64,000 bases of DNA from Bacteroides fragilis (GTDB taxonomy: Bacteria > Bacteroidota > Bacteroidia > Bacteroidales > Bacteroidaceae): NCBI RefSeq assembly GCF_002849695.1, contig NZ_CP018937.1, positions 2,976,001 to 3,040,000 of the forward strand. The letters are read 5' to 3'. The notes under the pieces were generated by a model. The model did not search any database and was not told where the DNA came from. It saw nothing but the letters and a program-made list of their open reading frames with translations. The position numbers and the translations under genes are program-made. Below, piece after piece: positions 31,497 through 40,342 of this stretch; the stretch's first letter is position 1, and every line of letters begins with the position of its first letter.

Positions 31497-31519
31497 ATCG
31501 CTGTCGTTTTTATGAGTTG

Positions 31520-31741
31520 TCAAATAGTATGTTTCAAAATCTCCCTCCAATAAATCGGCTCAACCTCGCTCAATAGGAAGTCTATAAAGTCCTTCCGTGC
31601 GTCCTTGTTCAGTTCGTGGTAGAGTCCACGGAACACGGACATATTGCCGTTGAGGTATGTTTCCACCATGTACTCGAAGATGTTGCCCACCTCGTAGTAT
31701 CTGCATTGTTGCTCCACTGTCTTGCTTCTTCTCTTTGCCAT
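31520..31741 (-). CDS. Small ICE protein of unknown function (73 aa)
   Basis: From the ATG at 31741 the product reads MAKRRSKTVEQQCRYYEVGN and continues with a helical domain (FRGLYHELNKDARKDFIDFL). The longer frame to 31915 crosses the next gene and is not used. It is typical of the small-gene cluster near the ends of CTnDOT-type elements. No function known. Confidence 0.6.
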   Translation of the reverse strand: MAKRRSKTVEQQCRYYEVGNIFEYMVETYLNGNMSVFRGLYHELNKDARKDFIDFLLSEVEPIYWREILKHTI

Positions 31742-31752
31742 GTCGGTAGGGA

Positions 31753-31968
31753 TTAAAGGGTGAATAACCAAAGAATGAAGCCGAAGAACAGGATAACGGA
31801 AAGAATAGCCACGATTACCCCTATTGCCACTCGGAACACTCCGTTTATTATCTCTCTGACGATGTACCAAAGGATGCCGGACACCCAAAAGGCGGTGCGC
31901 ATGATTAGGGTGCATATCGCAAGCCCTATGTATTGCGCCATTTGTCTGAAATTTACCGTTGCTGTCAT
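31753..31968 (-). CDS. Small membrane protein (71 aa)
   Basis: It is almost entirely hydrophobic, with two or three likely membrane segments (IGLAICTLIMRTAFWVSGIL and GVIVAILSVILFFGFILWLF). Small membrane proteins of this kind could act in entry exclusion or as toxin-like factors, but no family was recognised. Confidence 0.55.
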   Translation of the reverse strand: MTATVNFRQMAQYIGLAICTLIMRTAFWVSGILWYIVREIINGVFRVAIGVIVAILSVILFFGFILWLFTL

Positions 31969-31975
31969 AGCCGTA

Positions 31976-32311
31976 TCATTTGTTAAGTTCCACGATGCTG
32001 TCTATCCTGCCGTATAGGAAACTGCGGAGTGCGGTCTTGTCGGTAGCCTTGTATTCCGCCCAATGTCCATACTGCTTTACAATGTAGGTTCGGAGAATGT
32101 CGGAAAAGTCAAACATCCAACCTTGCAAGGGTACTGCGCTCTTGAAATAGGTGTTGCTGTTCACGTTGCGTGTAAGCCAATCCTTTTCCTCTCGGCTCAA
32201 TTTCTCACCATTGTTCAGTTTGGTGCGAAGTCCGTACACCTTGCTGCCTTGCAGGTTCTCCAAACTTGGTACTTCCCATGCCACGAATTTTGTTGCTATT
32301 GCCGTTCTCAT
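31976..32311 (-). CDS. Conserved small ICE protein (111 aa)
   Basis: The soluble 111-residue product begins MRTAIATKFVAWEVPSLENL and contains basic and aromatic segments (KLSREEKDWLTRNVNSNTYF, LQGWMFDFSDILRTYIVKQY). It is the first gene of the leftward cluster. No function was recognised, although the sequence is well-formed and clearly protein-coding. Confidence 0.6.
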   Translation of the reverse strand: MRTAIATKFVAWEVPSLENLQGSKVYGLRTKLNNGEKLSREEKDWLTRNVNSNTYFKSAVPLQGWMFDFSDILRTYIVKQYGHWAEYKATDKTALRSFLYGRIDSIVELNK

Positions 32312-33315
32312 ATCCGTTTTGTTTTTGATTTTTTGTTTTTTAATGCGGATTCAAGAGCTGAGGGAGTTGAGTTTCAAACTATCTTATCTGCTTCTCGTTT
32401 ATCCGACATTTTTTTTAATGCGTCTTTCTGTCGCATCGGTCGTTTTCGTTTCGGGTGCTTAAAAAGGTAGGGATTAGGGAATGCAAGGTTTTTCGGAAAA
32501 ATACTACCCGAAGGGCTGGAGATTTTTCCAGAAAACAGGAGGCTTGACCTTGCTTTCCCGTACAATCCCGGAGTTACCTTTGCACCCAGCACGAAAATGA
32601 CTGCCTGATGCGGCTCACTGAAAGGCGCGAAAATGGAGGTAAACGGAAGTGGAGGCAGATTAGACAGGAAAACTTCAAAAGAGAAATCCGTGAAAAAGAC
32701 ATCCCCAACAGAAAAGAACATAGCCGGTAGCGTGAAACCGAGCAAACCATCGGCAAGGAAGTATGTTTTTATCTGTTTGGCCAAACGTGTTTGGTCGGAT
32801 GGATAAAATCATTCTTCCCGGTTTGTCTGCCGTGAGTGACGGCTTGTTCCATTTATGGAATGTGCGGTCATACACGGCTTTCCGCTTCCGGCTCAAAAGG
32901 ACAACGAAAAAAGAAAAATCGTCAAAACCCCGTAAAAGCACCTCTTTGGCATAAGCACAAAAGAAAGGGGCCTTGTCTCATCAGTCTAAACTATTGTTTA
33001 GGCGTGAGGCAAAGCCCTTTTCTCCGCTTATGCGGCAGTCGGCACACGTTCGTTCAAAATCTTTTTGGGCGATGGTGTGCTGACGGATAAAATCGCTTTT
33101 ACGGAAAAACTTGTGTGAGAAGAAAAAATCAGGAGATTCATTTCTAAATCTCCCGTTTTATTGTTACTTTTGCATACGAAGAGTTCTTTGAAGGTTACGC
33201 AACGCACAGAAGAATAATGCAGTAGATAACTAACTAATTCGTAACCTATTACTATTATGAGCGATTACCCAATGCTCATTTCCAATAAATTACACTCTTT
33301 TCGTAACTTCATGTT
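32312..33315. other. Non-coding stretch near the ICE right end
   Basis: About 1 kb lacks a convincing gene. A possible leftward ORF (32374-32784, 136 residues beginning MAKQIKTYFLADGLLGF) has weak support and is not called. Visible features are a dyad GGCCAAAC-GT-GTTTGGTC near 32777-32796 inside TATC...GATA flanks, a hairpin GTCTAAAC...GTTTAGGC near 32985-33004, and a terminator-like GGAGATT...AATCTCC followed by TTTT near 33130-33160. Repeats of CGTAAC lie near 33195, 33240 and 33302. The leftward small-gene promoter probably lies here but is not clear. Confidence 0.5.
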
Positions 33316-33325
33316 GCAAAGATAC
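33316..33325 (-). other. Candidate attR core GTATCTTTGC (GTANNTTTGC)
   Basis: On the minus strand this is an exact match to the 10-base core GTANNTTTGC described for CTnDOT integration sites. It lies between the last ICE gene cluster and uvrA, where a chromosomal junction is expected. The same letters also fit the Bacteroides -7 promoter box, so the match alone is not proof. Confidence 0.5.
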
Positions 33326-33429
33326 AATTTTGCTCCTCATTTGCAACGGCTAAGCAAGCAATTCACTATTCGCAAGGTGTTTTTAAGATAAAAGTTCCTT
33401 TCTCTGTTAGGTTAAACGTTTCCGACTCG

Positions 33430-33437
33430 TTATCTTT
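33430..33437 (+). promoter_or_regulatory. Candidate -7 element TATCTTTG before uvrA
   Basis: An exact TAnnTTTG match lies 24 bases before the uvrA ATG at 33462. A clear -33 element is not seen. Confidence 0.5.
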
Positions 33438-33461
33438 GCAGTCCAAGTAACGAAAACGCTT

Positions 33462-36239
33462 ATGACTGACAGTAAATACATCTCCATAAAAGGGGCCAGA
33501 GTCAACAATCTGAAGAATATTGACGTAAACATTCCCCGCAATAAACTGGTGGTGATAACCGGCCTTTCCGGTTCCGGAAAATCATCGCTTGCTTTCGACA
33601 CCCTCTATGCCGAGGGACAGCGCCGCTATGTAGAAAGCCTCAGCAGTTATGCCCGCCAGTTCCTGGGCCGAATGAGCAAACCGGAATGTGACTTTATCAA
33701 AGGGATTCCGCCTGCCATCGCCATCGAACAGAAGGTAAACAGCCGCAACCCGCGCTCCACGGTGGGTACTTCGACCGAAATCTACGAGTACCTGCGCCTG
33801 CTTTATGCCCGTGTGGGCAAAACCTACAGCCCTGTCAGCGGTGAAGAAGTGAAAAAACACTCCATCGAGGACATTGTAAACTGCATGCTCTCATATCCCG
33901 AAGGAACCCGCTACACGGTGTTGACGCAGATTTTCCTGCACGACGGACGCACACTTGAACAGCAATTGGAGATCGACCAGAAACAAGGTTTCAACCGTCT
34001 TGAAGTGAACGGTGAGATGGTGCGTATCGACGAATACGCTGCCGGCAAAGACGACGTGGTCTACCTTCTCGTCGACCGAATGACGGTGGCAACAACCAAG
34101 GATGCCGTCAGCCGCCTGACCGACTCGGCCGAAACAGCCATGTACGAAGGCAATGGCATGTGTATGCTTCGCTTTTATCAACCGGACGGATCGACCCGGC
34201 TTCACACCTTCAGCACCAAGTTCGAGGCCGACGGCATCATATTTGAAGAACCGAACGACCAGATGTTTTCGTTCAACTCACCGATCGGTGCCTGTCCGGT
34301 ATGCGAAGGATTCGGCAAGGTAATCGGCATCGACGAACATCTGGTAGTGCCCAACCGTTCGTTGTCGGTCTACGACGGAGCCATCGTCTGCTGGCGGGGC
34401 GAGAAGATGGGTGAATGGCGCGAAGAACTGATTCACAATGCAGAAAAATTCAACTTCCCGATTTTCACCCCTTACTACGAGCTGACCGATGAACAGCGCC
34501 GGGTGTTGTGGGAAGGAAACCAATATTTCCACGGCATCAACGACTTTTTCAAGATGCTTGAAGAGAACCAGTACAAAATTCAATATCGTGTGATGCTGGC
34601 ACGCTATCGTGGAAAGACGCTTTGTCCGAAATGCCACGGTACCCGCCTGAAACCCGAAGCGGAATACGTGCGCGTAGGTGGAAAAAACATCTCGGAACTG
34701 GTGGACCTGCCCATCACCGAATTGCAGAAGTTCTTCGATTCGCTTGAACTGAACGAACACGACCAAGCCGTGGCACGCCGCATCCTGACAGAGATCAACA
34801 GCCGCATCCGTTTCCTGATCGATGTGGGATTGGGGTATCTCACCCTGAACCGGCTCAGTAATTCGCTCTCGGGCGGCGAAAGCCAGCGCATCAACCTGGC
34901 CACTTCGCTGGGAAGCAGTCTGGTGGGCAGTCTCTACATCCTCGACGAACCCAGTATCGGGCTTCACAGCCGGGATACGGACCGCCTGATCCACGTACTC
35001 CGCCAACTCCAACAGTTGGGCAATACGGTAGTGGTGGTGGAACATGACGAAGAGATCATACGTGCAGCGGACTACATCATCGACATCGGCCCGAATGCCG
35101 GCCGGCTGGGCGGACAGGTAGTCTACCAGGGGGATATGAAAGATTTACAGAAAGGCAGCAACAGTTACACTGTGAAATACCTGCTGGGCGAGGAAAACAT
35201 TCCCGTACCGGAACACCGCCGCCCGTGGAACAACTATATCGAGATAAAAGGTGCCCGCGAAAACAACCTGAAAGGAGTAGACGTACGCTTCCCACTCAAT
35301 GTGATGACCGTCGTAACAGGGGTCAGCGGATCGGGAAAGAGCACACTGGTACGTGACATCTTCTACCGGGCGCTGAAGCGTGAACTGGACGAATGCACTG
35401 AACGCCCGGGTGAGTTTGCATCCATCGGAGGCGACCTGCGCAACCTGCGCAACGTGGAGTTTGTCGATCAGAACCCCATCGGTAAGTCCTCCCGTTCGAA
35501 CCCGGTAACCTACATCAAAGCATACGACGAAATCCGTAAGCTCTGGGCAGATCAGCCACTGGCCAAGCAGATGGGCTATACGGCAGGCTATTTCAGCTTT
35601 AACAACGAGGGCGGACGCTGCGAAGAGTGCAAAGGCGACGGAACCATCACAGTGGAGATGCAGTTCATGGCCGACCTGGTGCTGGAGTGTGAATCATGCC
35701 ACGGCAAACGCTTCAAAGCCGATACGCTGGAAGTGAAGTTCCAGGATAAAAACATTTATGACGTACTGGAGATGACGGTCAACCAAGCCATCGAGTTCTT
35801 CACGGAACACGGGCAAAAGAAGATCGTAAAGAAGCTGATCCCCCTGCAGGATGTCGGTTTGGGATATATCAAGCTGGGACAATCATCGTCCACCCTCTCG
35901 GGAGGAGAGAACCAACGCGTGAAACTGGCTTATTATCTGAGTCAGGAGAAAGCGGACCCGACTTTGTTCATCTTCGACGAACCGACCACCGGACTGCACT
36001 TCCACGATATACGCAAGCTGCTCGACACATTTGATGCGCTGATCCGTCGCGGACACTCCATCGTGATCATCGAGCACAACATGGATGTCATAAAATGTGC
36101 CGATTACGTGATAGACCTCGGACCGGAGGGCGGAGACAAAGGCGGTAATATTGTGGCAGTCGGGACACCGGAAGAGGTGGCTGCCTGTGCGGCAAGTTAT
36201 ACGGGACAATTCCTGCAGGAGAAGCTGAACCACTTGTAA
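33462..36239 (+). CDS. uvrA: UvrA, excinuclease ABC subunit A
   Basis: The 925-residue ABC-type protein recognises DNA damage in nucleotide excision repair. The first nucleotide-binding site has Walker [13 protein letters not shown] near residue 34 and signature [12 protein letters not shown] near 473. The second has Walker [13 protein letters not shown] near 622 and signature [15 protein letters not shown] near 812. Zinc-binding pairs are CPVCEGFG and CPKCHGTR in the first half, and CEECKGDG with CESCHGKR in the second. The length is normal. It is the first chromosomal gene after the ICE. Confidence 0.96.
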   Translation: MTDSKYISIKGARVNNLKNIDVNIPRNKLVVITGLSGSGKSSLAFDTLYAEGQRRYVESLSSYARQFLGRMSKPECDFIKGIPPAIAIEQKVNSRNPRSTVGTSTEIYEYLRLLYARVGKTYSPVSGEEVKKHSIEDIVNCMLSYPEGTRYTVLTQIFLHDGRTLEQQLEIDQKQGFNRLEVNGEMVRIDEYAAGKDDVVYLLVDRMTVATTKDAVSRLTDSAETAMYEGNGMCMLRFYQPDGSTRLHTFSTKFEADGIIFEEPNDQMFSFNSPIGACPVCEGFGKVIGIDEHLVVPNRSLSVYDGAIVCWRGEKMGEWREELIHNAEKFNFPIFTPYYELTDEQRRVLWEGNQYFHGINDFFKMLEENQYKIQYRVMLARYRGKTLCPKCHGTRLKPEAEYVRVGGKNISELVDLPITELQKFFDSLELNEHDQAVARRILTEINSRIRFLIDVGLGYLTLNRLSNSLSGGESQRINLATSLGSSLVGSLYILDEPSIGLHSRDTDRLIHVLRQLQQLGNTVVVVEHDEEIIRAADYIIDIGPNAGRLGGQVVYQGDMKDLQKGSNSYTVKYLLGEENIPVPEHRRPWNNYIEIKGARENNLKGVDVRFPLNVMTVVTGVSGSGKSTLVRDIFYRALKRELDECTERPGEFASIGGDLRNLRNVEFVDQNPIGKSSRSNPVTYIKAYDEIRKLWADQPLAKQMGYTAGYFSFNNEGGRCEECKGDGTITVEMQFMADLVLECESCHGKRFKADTLEVKFQDKNIYDVLEMTVNQAIEFFTEHGQKKIVKKLIPLQDVGLGYIKLGQSSSTLSGGENQRVKLAYYLSQEKADPTLFIFDEPTTGLHFHDIRKLLDTFDALIRRGHSIVIIEHNMDVIKCADYVIDLGPEGGDKGGNIVAVGTPEEVAACAASYTGQFLQEKLNHL

Positions 36240-36304
36240 AACAAGTAAGGGTTCTCTAATCAATTTTATCGGGAACTCACCACAAAGGGGCTGTCAAAAG
36301 TCTT

Positions 36305-36390
36305 TTCACCACAGAATACACAGATTATCAATATGGATAATCAATGACTTAAAATTCACCCTGTGTTACTCTGTGCCCTCTGTGGTGAGT
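36305..36390. repeat. Intergenic palindromic repeat, copy 1
   Basis: The left arm begins TTCACCACAGAATACACAG and the right arm ends CTCTGTGGTGA, forming a long imperfect hairpin. It lies between the convergent uvrA and the barrel gene. Same family as the copies at 38703, 41761, 48245, 55360 and 56457. Confidence 0.8.
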
Positions 36391-36407
36391 TCCTTTTAAA
36401 GGAAAAA

Positions 36408-36890
36408 TCAGAAGTAGAAGCCGAAGCCGACTTTCAGTCCGAACTTCGACCAATCGCTGTCTTTAAAACTCAAATCATAGTAAACAGCCGGCTCTATGGT
36501 CACTGTCCGTGTCAGGAAAAAAGCATAACCGGCCTCTGCACCAAGCGCAAAGTCGGTGGTGTCTCCCACCTTCCAGTTATAGCGGTTCATCTTCAATCCG
36601 GCACCTAAATAAATGCCACACTTATCAAAGTAATATCTTCCTCCGACACCCAGCGTGTATTTATCCTCAGGTTTGCTCCAGTTGGCACCGGCTGTAACCA
36701 TCAACGCCACATTGTCCACCAGAAAGGCTCCGCCTTGCGCCTGCAATCCGAACTGTGTTTTCTCGGACTTGCTGTAAGAGAGTCCCAGCCCCGTCACCGA
36801 GGGATTCACAATCCACTTTCCTTTCTCAAACTGTGCCTGTGCCGTCACTGAAACAACAAGCAGACATACCATCCACATTAATTTCTTCAT
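36408..36890 (-). CDS. Small outer-membrane beta-barrel protein
   Basis: The 160-residue protein has a signal peptide (MKKLMWMVCLLVVSVTAQAQ). The mature part consists of about eight alternating strands with aromatic girdles (FGLQAQGGAFLVDNVALMVT, TLGVGGRYYFDKCGIYLGAG) and ends in an aromatic residue (KVGFGFYF), the barrel-insertion signal. It is like small OmpW/porin-type barrels. It is the last of three genes transcribed from cstA with gaps of seven bases. Confidence 0.85.
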   Translation of the reverse strand: MKKLMWMVCLLVVSVTAQAQFEKGKWIVNPSVTGLGLSYSKSEKTQFGLQAQGGAFLVDNVALMVTAGANWSKPEDKYTLGVGGRYYFDKCGIYLGAGLKMNRYNWKVGDTTDFALGAEAGYAFFLTRTVTIEPAVYYDLSFKDSDWSKFGLKVGFGFYF

Positions 36891-36897
36891 AACATTT

Positions 36898-37128
36898 CTA
36901 TTTTTTCAGGTTGTTCATATGTTCTTCCTCCCGGCGGCGTTGCTGCATCTGTTCCTTTTTCCTCAGCACCAGCCAAAGAACGAGAACAATGACATACGAA
37001 GCAGCCAGGGTGAGATACTTCTCTGTATCGCTTACTTCATTATTGCGAGGCAGCAGATAAGCTGCTGTCACAGACACGTAGATCAGTAGGGCGACAGTAA
37101 CCCAGGTTGATTTCTTTACTTTCTTCAT
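36898..37128 (-). CDS. Small two-helix membrane protein (76 aa)
   Basis: The product has two likely membrane helices (STWVTVALLIYVSVTAAYLL and LTLAASYVIVLVLWLVLRKK) and a charged, Gln/Arg/Glu-rich C-terminal tail. It lies seven bases after cstA and seven bases before the barrel gene. Its function is unknown; a helper of the transporter is possible. Confidence 0.7.
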   Translation of the reverse strand: MKKVKKSTWVTVALLIYVSVTAAYLLPRNNEVSDTEKYLTLAASYVIVLVLWLVLRKKEQMQQRRREEEHMNNLKK

Positions 37129-37135
37129 ACGAGTG

Positions 37136-38581
37136 TTAATTATGTAATAACTTCTTTAACTCCTGATTCGAGTTAAATCTATTTTTCCAAACAGCAAACC
37201 AAACGGCCGCCCCCAGCGTGCAAATACCTCCTATCGCATACGAAACGGCGTGTGACAATCCCAATCCTTCGGGAGCAATGCAAATATAAGTGGAGCAGAC
37301 AGCTGTCATGAACAGGGCCGGAACCAGCGTCAATCCATACATCTTACGGGCACACGCCAGATAGACCGTAATGGCCCAGAGGGTAAATACCGACAAGGTC
37401 TGGTTGGCCCAGGCAAAGTAGCGCCAGATCATGTCGAATCCGTCCTTATCACGCAAACTATAAAGCAGCAGCCCGATGGCGGCAATAAACATCGGGACAC
37501 AAATATACAAACGGCGGCGAATGCTTTTTTGTTCCAGTTTCAGGAAATCGGCAACAATCAGACGTGCCGAACGAAACGCGGTGTCGCCCGACGTAATAGG
37601 AGCAGCAATCACCCCCAGAATGGCAAGCACGCCACCCACTGCGCCGAGCCACCCTTTCGTGATGGCATCCACAATGACAGAAGCATTGTTTTCCTCCATA
37701 CCATGCTCACGATAAAAATAAGTGGCGGCAGCGGCCCAGATCAAGGCGACGATTCCCTCGGTAATCATGGCACCGTAGAATACGGGACGGCCATGACGCT
37801 CGGAAGTCATGCAACGGGCCATCAACGGGCTTTGTGTGGCATGAAATCCGGAGATGGCTCCACAGGCGATACTGACAAACATGATTGGAAAGATAGGCAA
37901 TGCGGCTGCATCCGGATGGGTATTCTGCAATCCGTCCCACAACTCGGGGAGCGCCGGATGATGGACATAGAGCATCACAAGGATGCCCACTGCCATAAAC
38001 AGCAAAGCTACGGCAAACAGGGGATATATCTTTCCGATGATTTTATCGACCGGCAGCAATGTGGCGAGAATATAATAGATGAATACGACAATGATCCAGA
38101 AGGTGGTATCGAGGCTGTCGGGAGTGAGCTTTGCCAGCAGTCCGGCCGGACCTGCCACAAAGACGGCACCTACCAGAATCATCAGGATGACGGTGAAACC
38201 GCGCATCACCTGCTTGGTGGTCAGCCCCAGGTAGCGGCCGACAATTTCGGGTAAGCTCTCACCCCCGTTGCGAAGTGAAAGCATACCGGCAAAGTAGTCG
38301 TGCGTGGCACCGGCAAAGATGCTTCCCAGCACAATCCACAGGTAAGAAGCCGTACCGAACTTTGCGCCCATAATAGCTCCGAAGATGGGGCCGAGACCGG
38401 CTATATTCAGAAATTGAATCATAAAAATCTTCCAGGTGGGGAGAGGGATATAATCCACTCCGTCGGCATGTGTCAGTGCCGGGGTCTTTCGGTCGTCGGG
38501 GCCAAAGACACGCTCCACCAATCGTCCGTAAATGAAGTAACCTGCAACCAATGCCAGCAGGCAAATTGTAAATGTAATCAT
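37136..38581 (-). CDS. cstA: CstA-family carbon-starvation transporter
   Basis: The 481-residue polytopic membrane protein carries CstA hallmarks near the N-terminus (NIAGLGPIFGAIMGAKFG, GSIFAGATHDYFAGMLSLRN), and later FHATQSPLMARCM and the GDTAFRSARLIVADFLKL motif. CstA proteins take up peptides or pyruvate. It is shorter than the E. coli proteins (about 700 residues), as is usual for the short CstA group in anaerobes. A -7 box (minus strand TACATTTG) lies just upstream. Confidence 0.9.
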   Translation of the reverse strand: MITFTICLLALVAGYFIYGRLVERVFGPDDRKTPALTHADGVDYIPLPTWKIFMIQFLNIAGLGPIFGAIMGAKFGTASYLWIVLGSIFAGATHDYFAGMLSLRNGGESLPEIVGRYLGLTTKQVMRGFTVILMILVGAVFVAGPAGLLAKLTPDSLDTTFWIIVVFIYYILATLLPVDKIIGKIYPLFAVALLFMAVGILVMLYVHHPALPELWDGLQNTHPDAAALPIFPIMFVSIACGAISGFHATQSPLMARCMTSERHGRPVFYGAMITEGIVALIWAAAATYFYREHGMEENNASVIVDAITKGWLGAVGGVLAILGVIAAPITSGDTAFRSARLIVADFLKLEQKSIRRRLYICVPMFIAAIGLLLYSLRDKDGFDMIWRYFAWANQTLSVFTLWAITVYLACARKMYGLTLVPALFMTAVCSTYICIAPEGLGLSHAVSYAIGGICTLGAAVWFAVWKNRFNSNQELKKLLHN

Positions 38582-38605
38582 GGCGTGTTGAATTGTTAAT
38601 CAGCG

Positions 38606-38613
38606 CAAATGTA
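38606..38613 (-). promoter_or_regulatory. Candidate -7 element TACATTTG of the cstA operon
   Basis: On the minus strand the element matches TAnnTTTG 25 bases before the cstA ATG. A TTG lies about 21 bases further upstream as a possible -33 element. Confidence 0.55.
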
Positions 38614-38655
38614 ACATAATCTGTGGAAACTACACAACTTTACAAAGGGTTTTGC

Positions 38656-38663
38656 TAACTTTG
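38656..38663 (+). promoter_or_regulatory. Candidate -7 element TAACTTTG for the GH10-like gene
   Basis: It matches TAnnTTTG in the divergent intergenic region. The downstream start is 165 bases away, so the transcript would carry palindromic repeat copy 2 in its leader. No clear -33 box. Confidence 0.4.
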
Positions 38664-38702
38664 CGGACTTCTGTTCGCCACGGAAGGCAGTTTAGAAGAC
38701 GT

Positions 38703-38808
38703 TTCACCACAGATTACACAGATTAATACGAATTGATACGGATTCTTTAACCGGATTCTCAATGAAATAAATTATCAATCTGTGTTAATCCGTGTAATCT
38801 GTGGTGAA
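38703..38808. repeat. Intergenic palindromic repeat, copy 2
   Basis: The left arm is TTCACCACAGATTACACAG and the right arm is TCCGTGTAATCTGTGGTGAA; the arms are nearly perfect complements and the loop is about 60 bases. It ends 19 bases before the start codon of the GH10-like gene. Confidence 0.85.
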
Positions 38809-38827
38809 CATCAAAACCATTATATTT

Positions 38828-40336
38828 ATGAACACCATCTATAAAAGCCATAACGACTCTTTCTCAGTGAAAAAGAGAGCCGGAAGAGGAACATCCTTCC
38901 TCTTTCTTTTTCTCCTCTCCTTACTTCCGCTCCATGCGCAGACCTCCCCGAAACACGAGGTACGGGCTGCCTGGATCACTGCCGTCTACGGACTGGACTG
39001 GCCACGCACCAAAGCAACCACTCCCGCAGGCATCCGGCGGCAGAAGGAGGAGCTGATCGACATCCTCGACCGCCTGAAAGAAGCCAACTTCAATACAGTC
39101 CTTTTCCAGACACGTACCCGTGGAGATGTACTCTACCGTTCGGACATTGAACCTTTTAACTCCATACTGACCGGCAAGGTCGGCGGCGATCCCGGATACG
39201 ACCCTTTGGCCTTCGCCATCGAAGAGTGCCACAAACGGGGTATGGAGTGTCATGCCTGGATGGTGACCATCCCACTTGGAGGCAAGAGACACGTAGCCTC
39301 ACTCGGCAAACAATCGGTAACCAAACGCCAGCGGGACATCTGCGTACCTTATAAAAACGAATATTTCCTCAACCCCGGACATCCCGCCACCAAAGAGTAT
39401 CTGATGAAGTTGGTACGTGAAGTGGTCAGCCGCTACGACGTGGACGGAGTTCACTTCGACTACCTCCGCTATCCCGAAAACGCGCCCCGCTTCCCGGACA
39501 GTTACGACTTCCGCCGCTACGGTAAAGGACGTTCGCTGGCACAATGGCGCCGTGACAACCTGACGGACATTGTGCGTTACATCTATAACGGAGTGAAAGC
39601 CATGAAGCCCTGGGTGAAGGTGAGCACCTGCCCGGTAGGAAAATACCGTGACACCTCACGATACTCCTCCAAAGGCTGGAATGCTTTTTTCACCGTTTAC
39701 CAGGATCCGCAGGGATGGCTGGGCGAAGGCATTCAAGACCAGATCTACCCGATGATGTATTTCCGCGGCAACGGCTTCTACCCCTTTGCGCTCGACTGGC
39801 AGGAGCAAAGCAACGGACGCCACATCGTGCCCGGACTGGGAATCTACTTTCTTCATCCCGACGAGGGTAACTGGACCTCCGAAGAAGTGGAACGCCAGAT
39901 ACATTTCATCCGCGCCAACCACTTGGCAGGCGAAGCGCATTATCGGGTAAAGTACCTGATGGACAATACCCAGGAAGTATACGACATCCTCCGGGAGCAG
40001 TTCTATCAATATCCGGCACTGCAACCGCCCATGCCGTGGATCGACAACGCGGCTCCTACCGCACCGTCGGAACTAAATGTAGTTTCCACCGGCGACGGAT
40101 ATACCCGGCTCAGCTGGAAAGCTGCCACGGATAATGACAGGCAGAATGCACCGATGTACATAATTTACGCTTCGGACACCTATCCGGTGGACATTACGAA
40201 CCCGGAAAACATTCTCGTACAAAACCTGCGGGACACGCACTACACCTATGCTCCCATCCGTCCGTGGATGGCCCGGAAATATTTTGCCGTCACGGCAGTG
40301 GACCGCTGCGGGAATGAAAGTGAGGCATGCAGATAG
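38828..40336 (+). CDS. GH10-like (DUF4015/GHL10) surface or periplasmic glycosidase-like protein
   Basis: The 502-residue protein has a signal segment after a basic start (FLFLFLLSLLPLHAQ). A TIM-barrel domain of the glycosyl-hydrolase-like 10 type follows (EVRAAWITAVYGLDWPRTKA, FNTVLFQTRTRGDVLYRSDI, YDVDGVHFDYLRYPENAPRF). A fibronectin type III domain ends the protein (PTAPSELNVVSTGDGYTRLS). The substrate is unknown, but cell-wall or glycan turnover is typical. The ATG at 38828 is used; an earlier GTG lies inside the repeat. Confidence 0.85.
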   Translation: MNTIYKSHNDSFSVKKRAGRGTSFLFLFLLSLLPLHAQTSPKHEVRAAWITAVYGLDWPRTKATTPAGIRRQKEELIDILDRLKEANFNTVLFQTRTRGDVLYRSDIEPFNSILTGKVGGDPGYDPLAFAIEECHKRGMECHAWMVTIPLGGKRHVASLGKQSVTKRQRDICVPYKNEYFLNPGHPATKEYLMKLVREVVSRYDVDGVHFDYLRYPENAPRFPDSYDFRRYGKGRSLAQWRRDNLTDIVRYIYNGVKAMKPWVKVSTCPVGKYRDTSRYSSKGWNAFFTVYQDPQGWLGEGIQDQIYPMMYFRGNGFYPFALDWQEQSNGRHIVPGLGIYFLHPDEGNWTSEEVERQIHFIRANHLAGEAHYRVKYLMDNTQEVYDILREQFYQYPALQPPMPWIDNAAPTAPSELNVVSTGDGYTRLSWKAATDNDRQNAPMYIIYASDTYPVDITNPENILVQNLRDTHYTYAPIRPWMARKYFAVTAVDRCGNESEACR

Positions 40337-40342
40337 CACGTC

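Noticed and set aside
32374..32784. 136-codon minus-strand frame near the ICE right end
   Set aside because: Hydrophobic and proline-rich with no family pattern and no good start context; support too weak to call.
32763..32954. 63-codon plus-strand frame
   Set aside because: Overlaps the dyad-rich stretch and has no recognised features.
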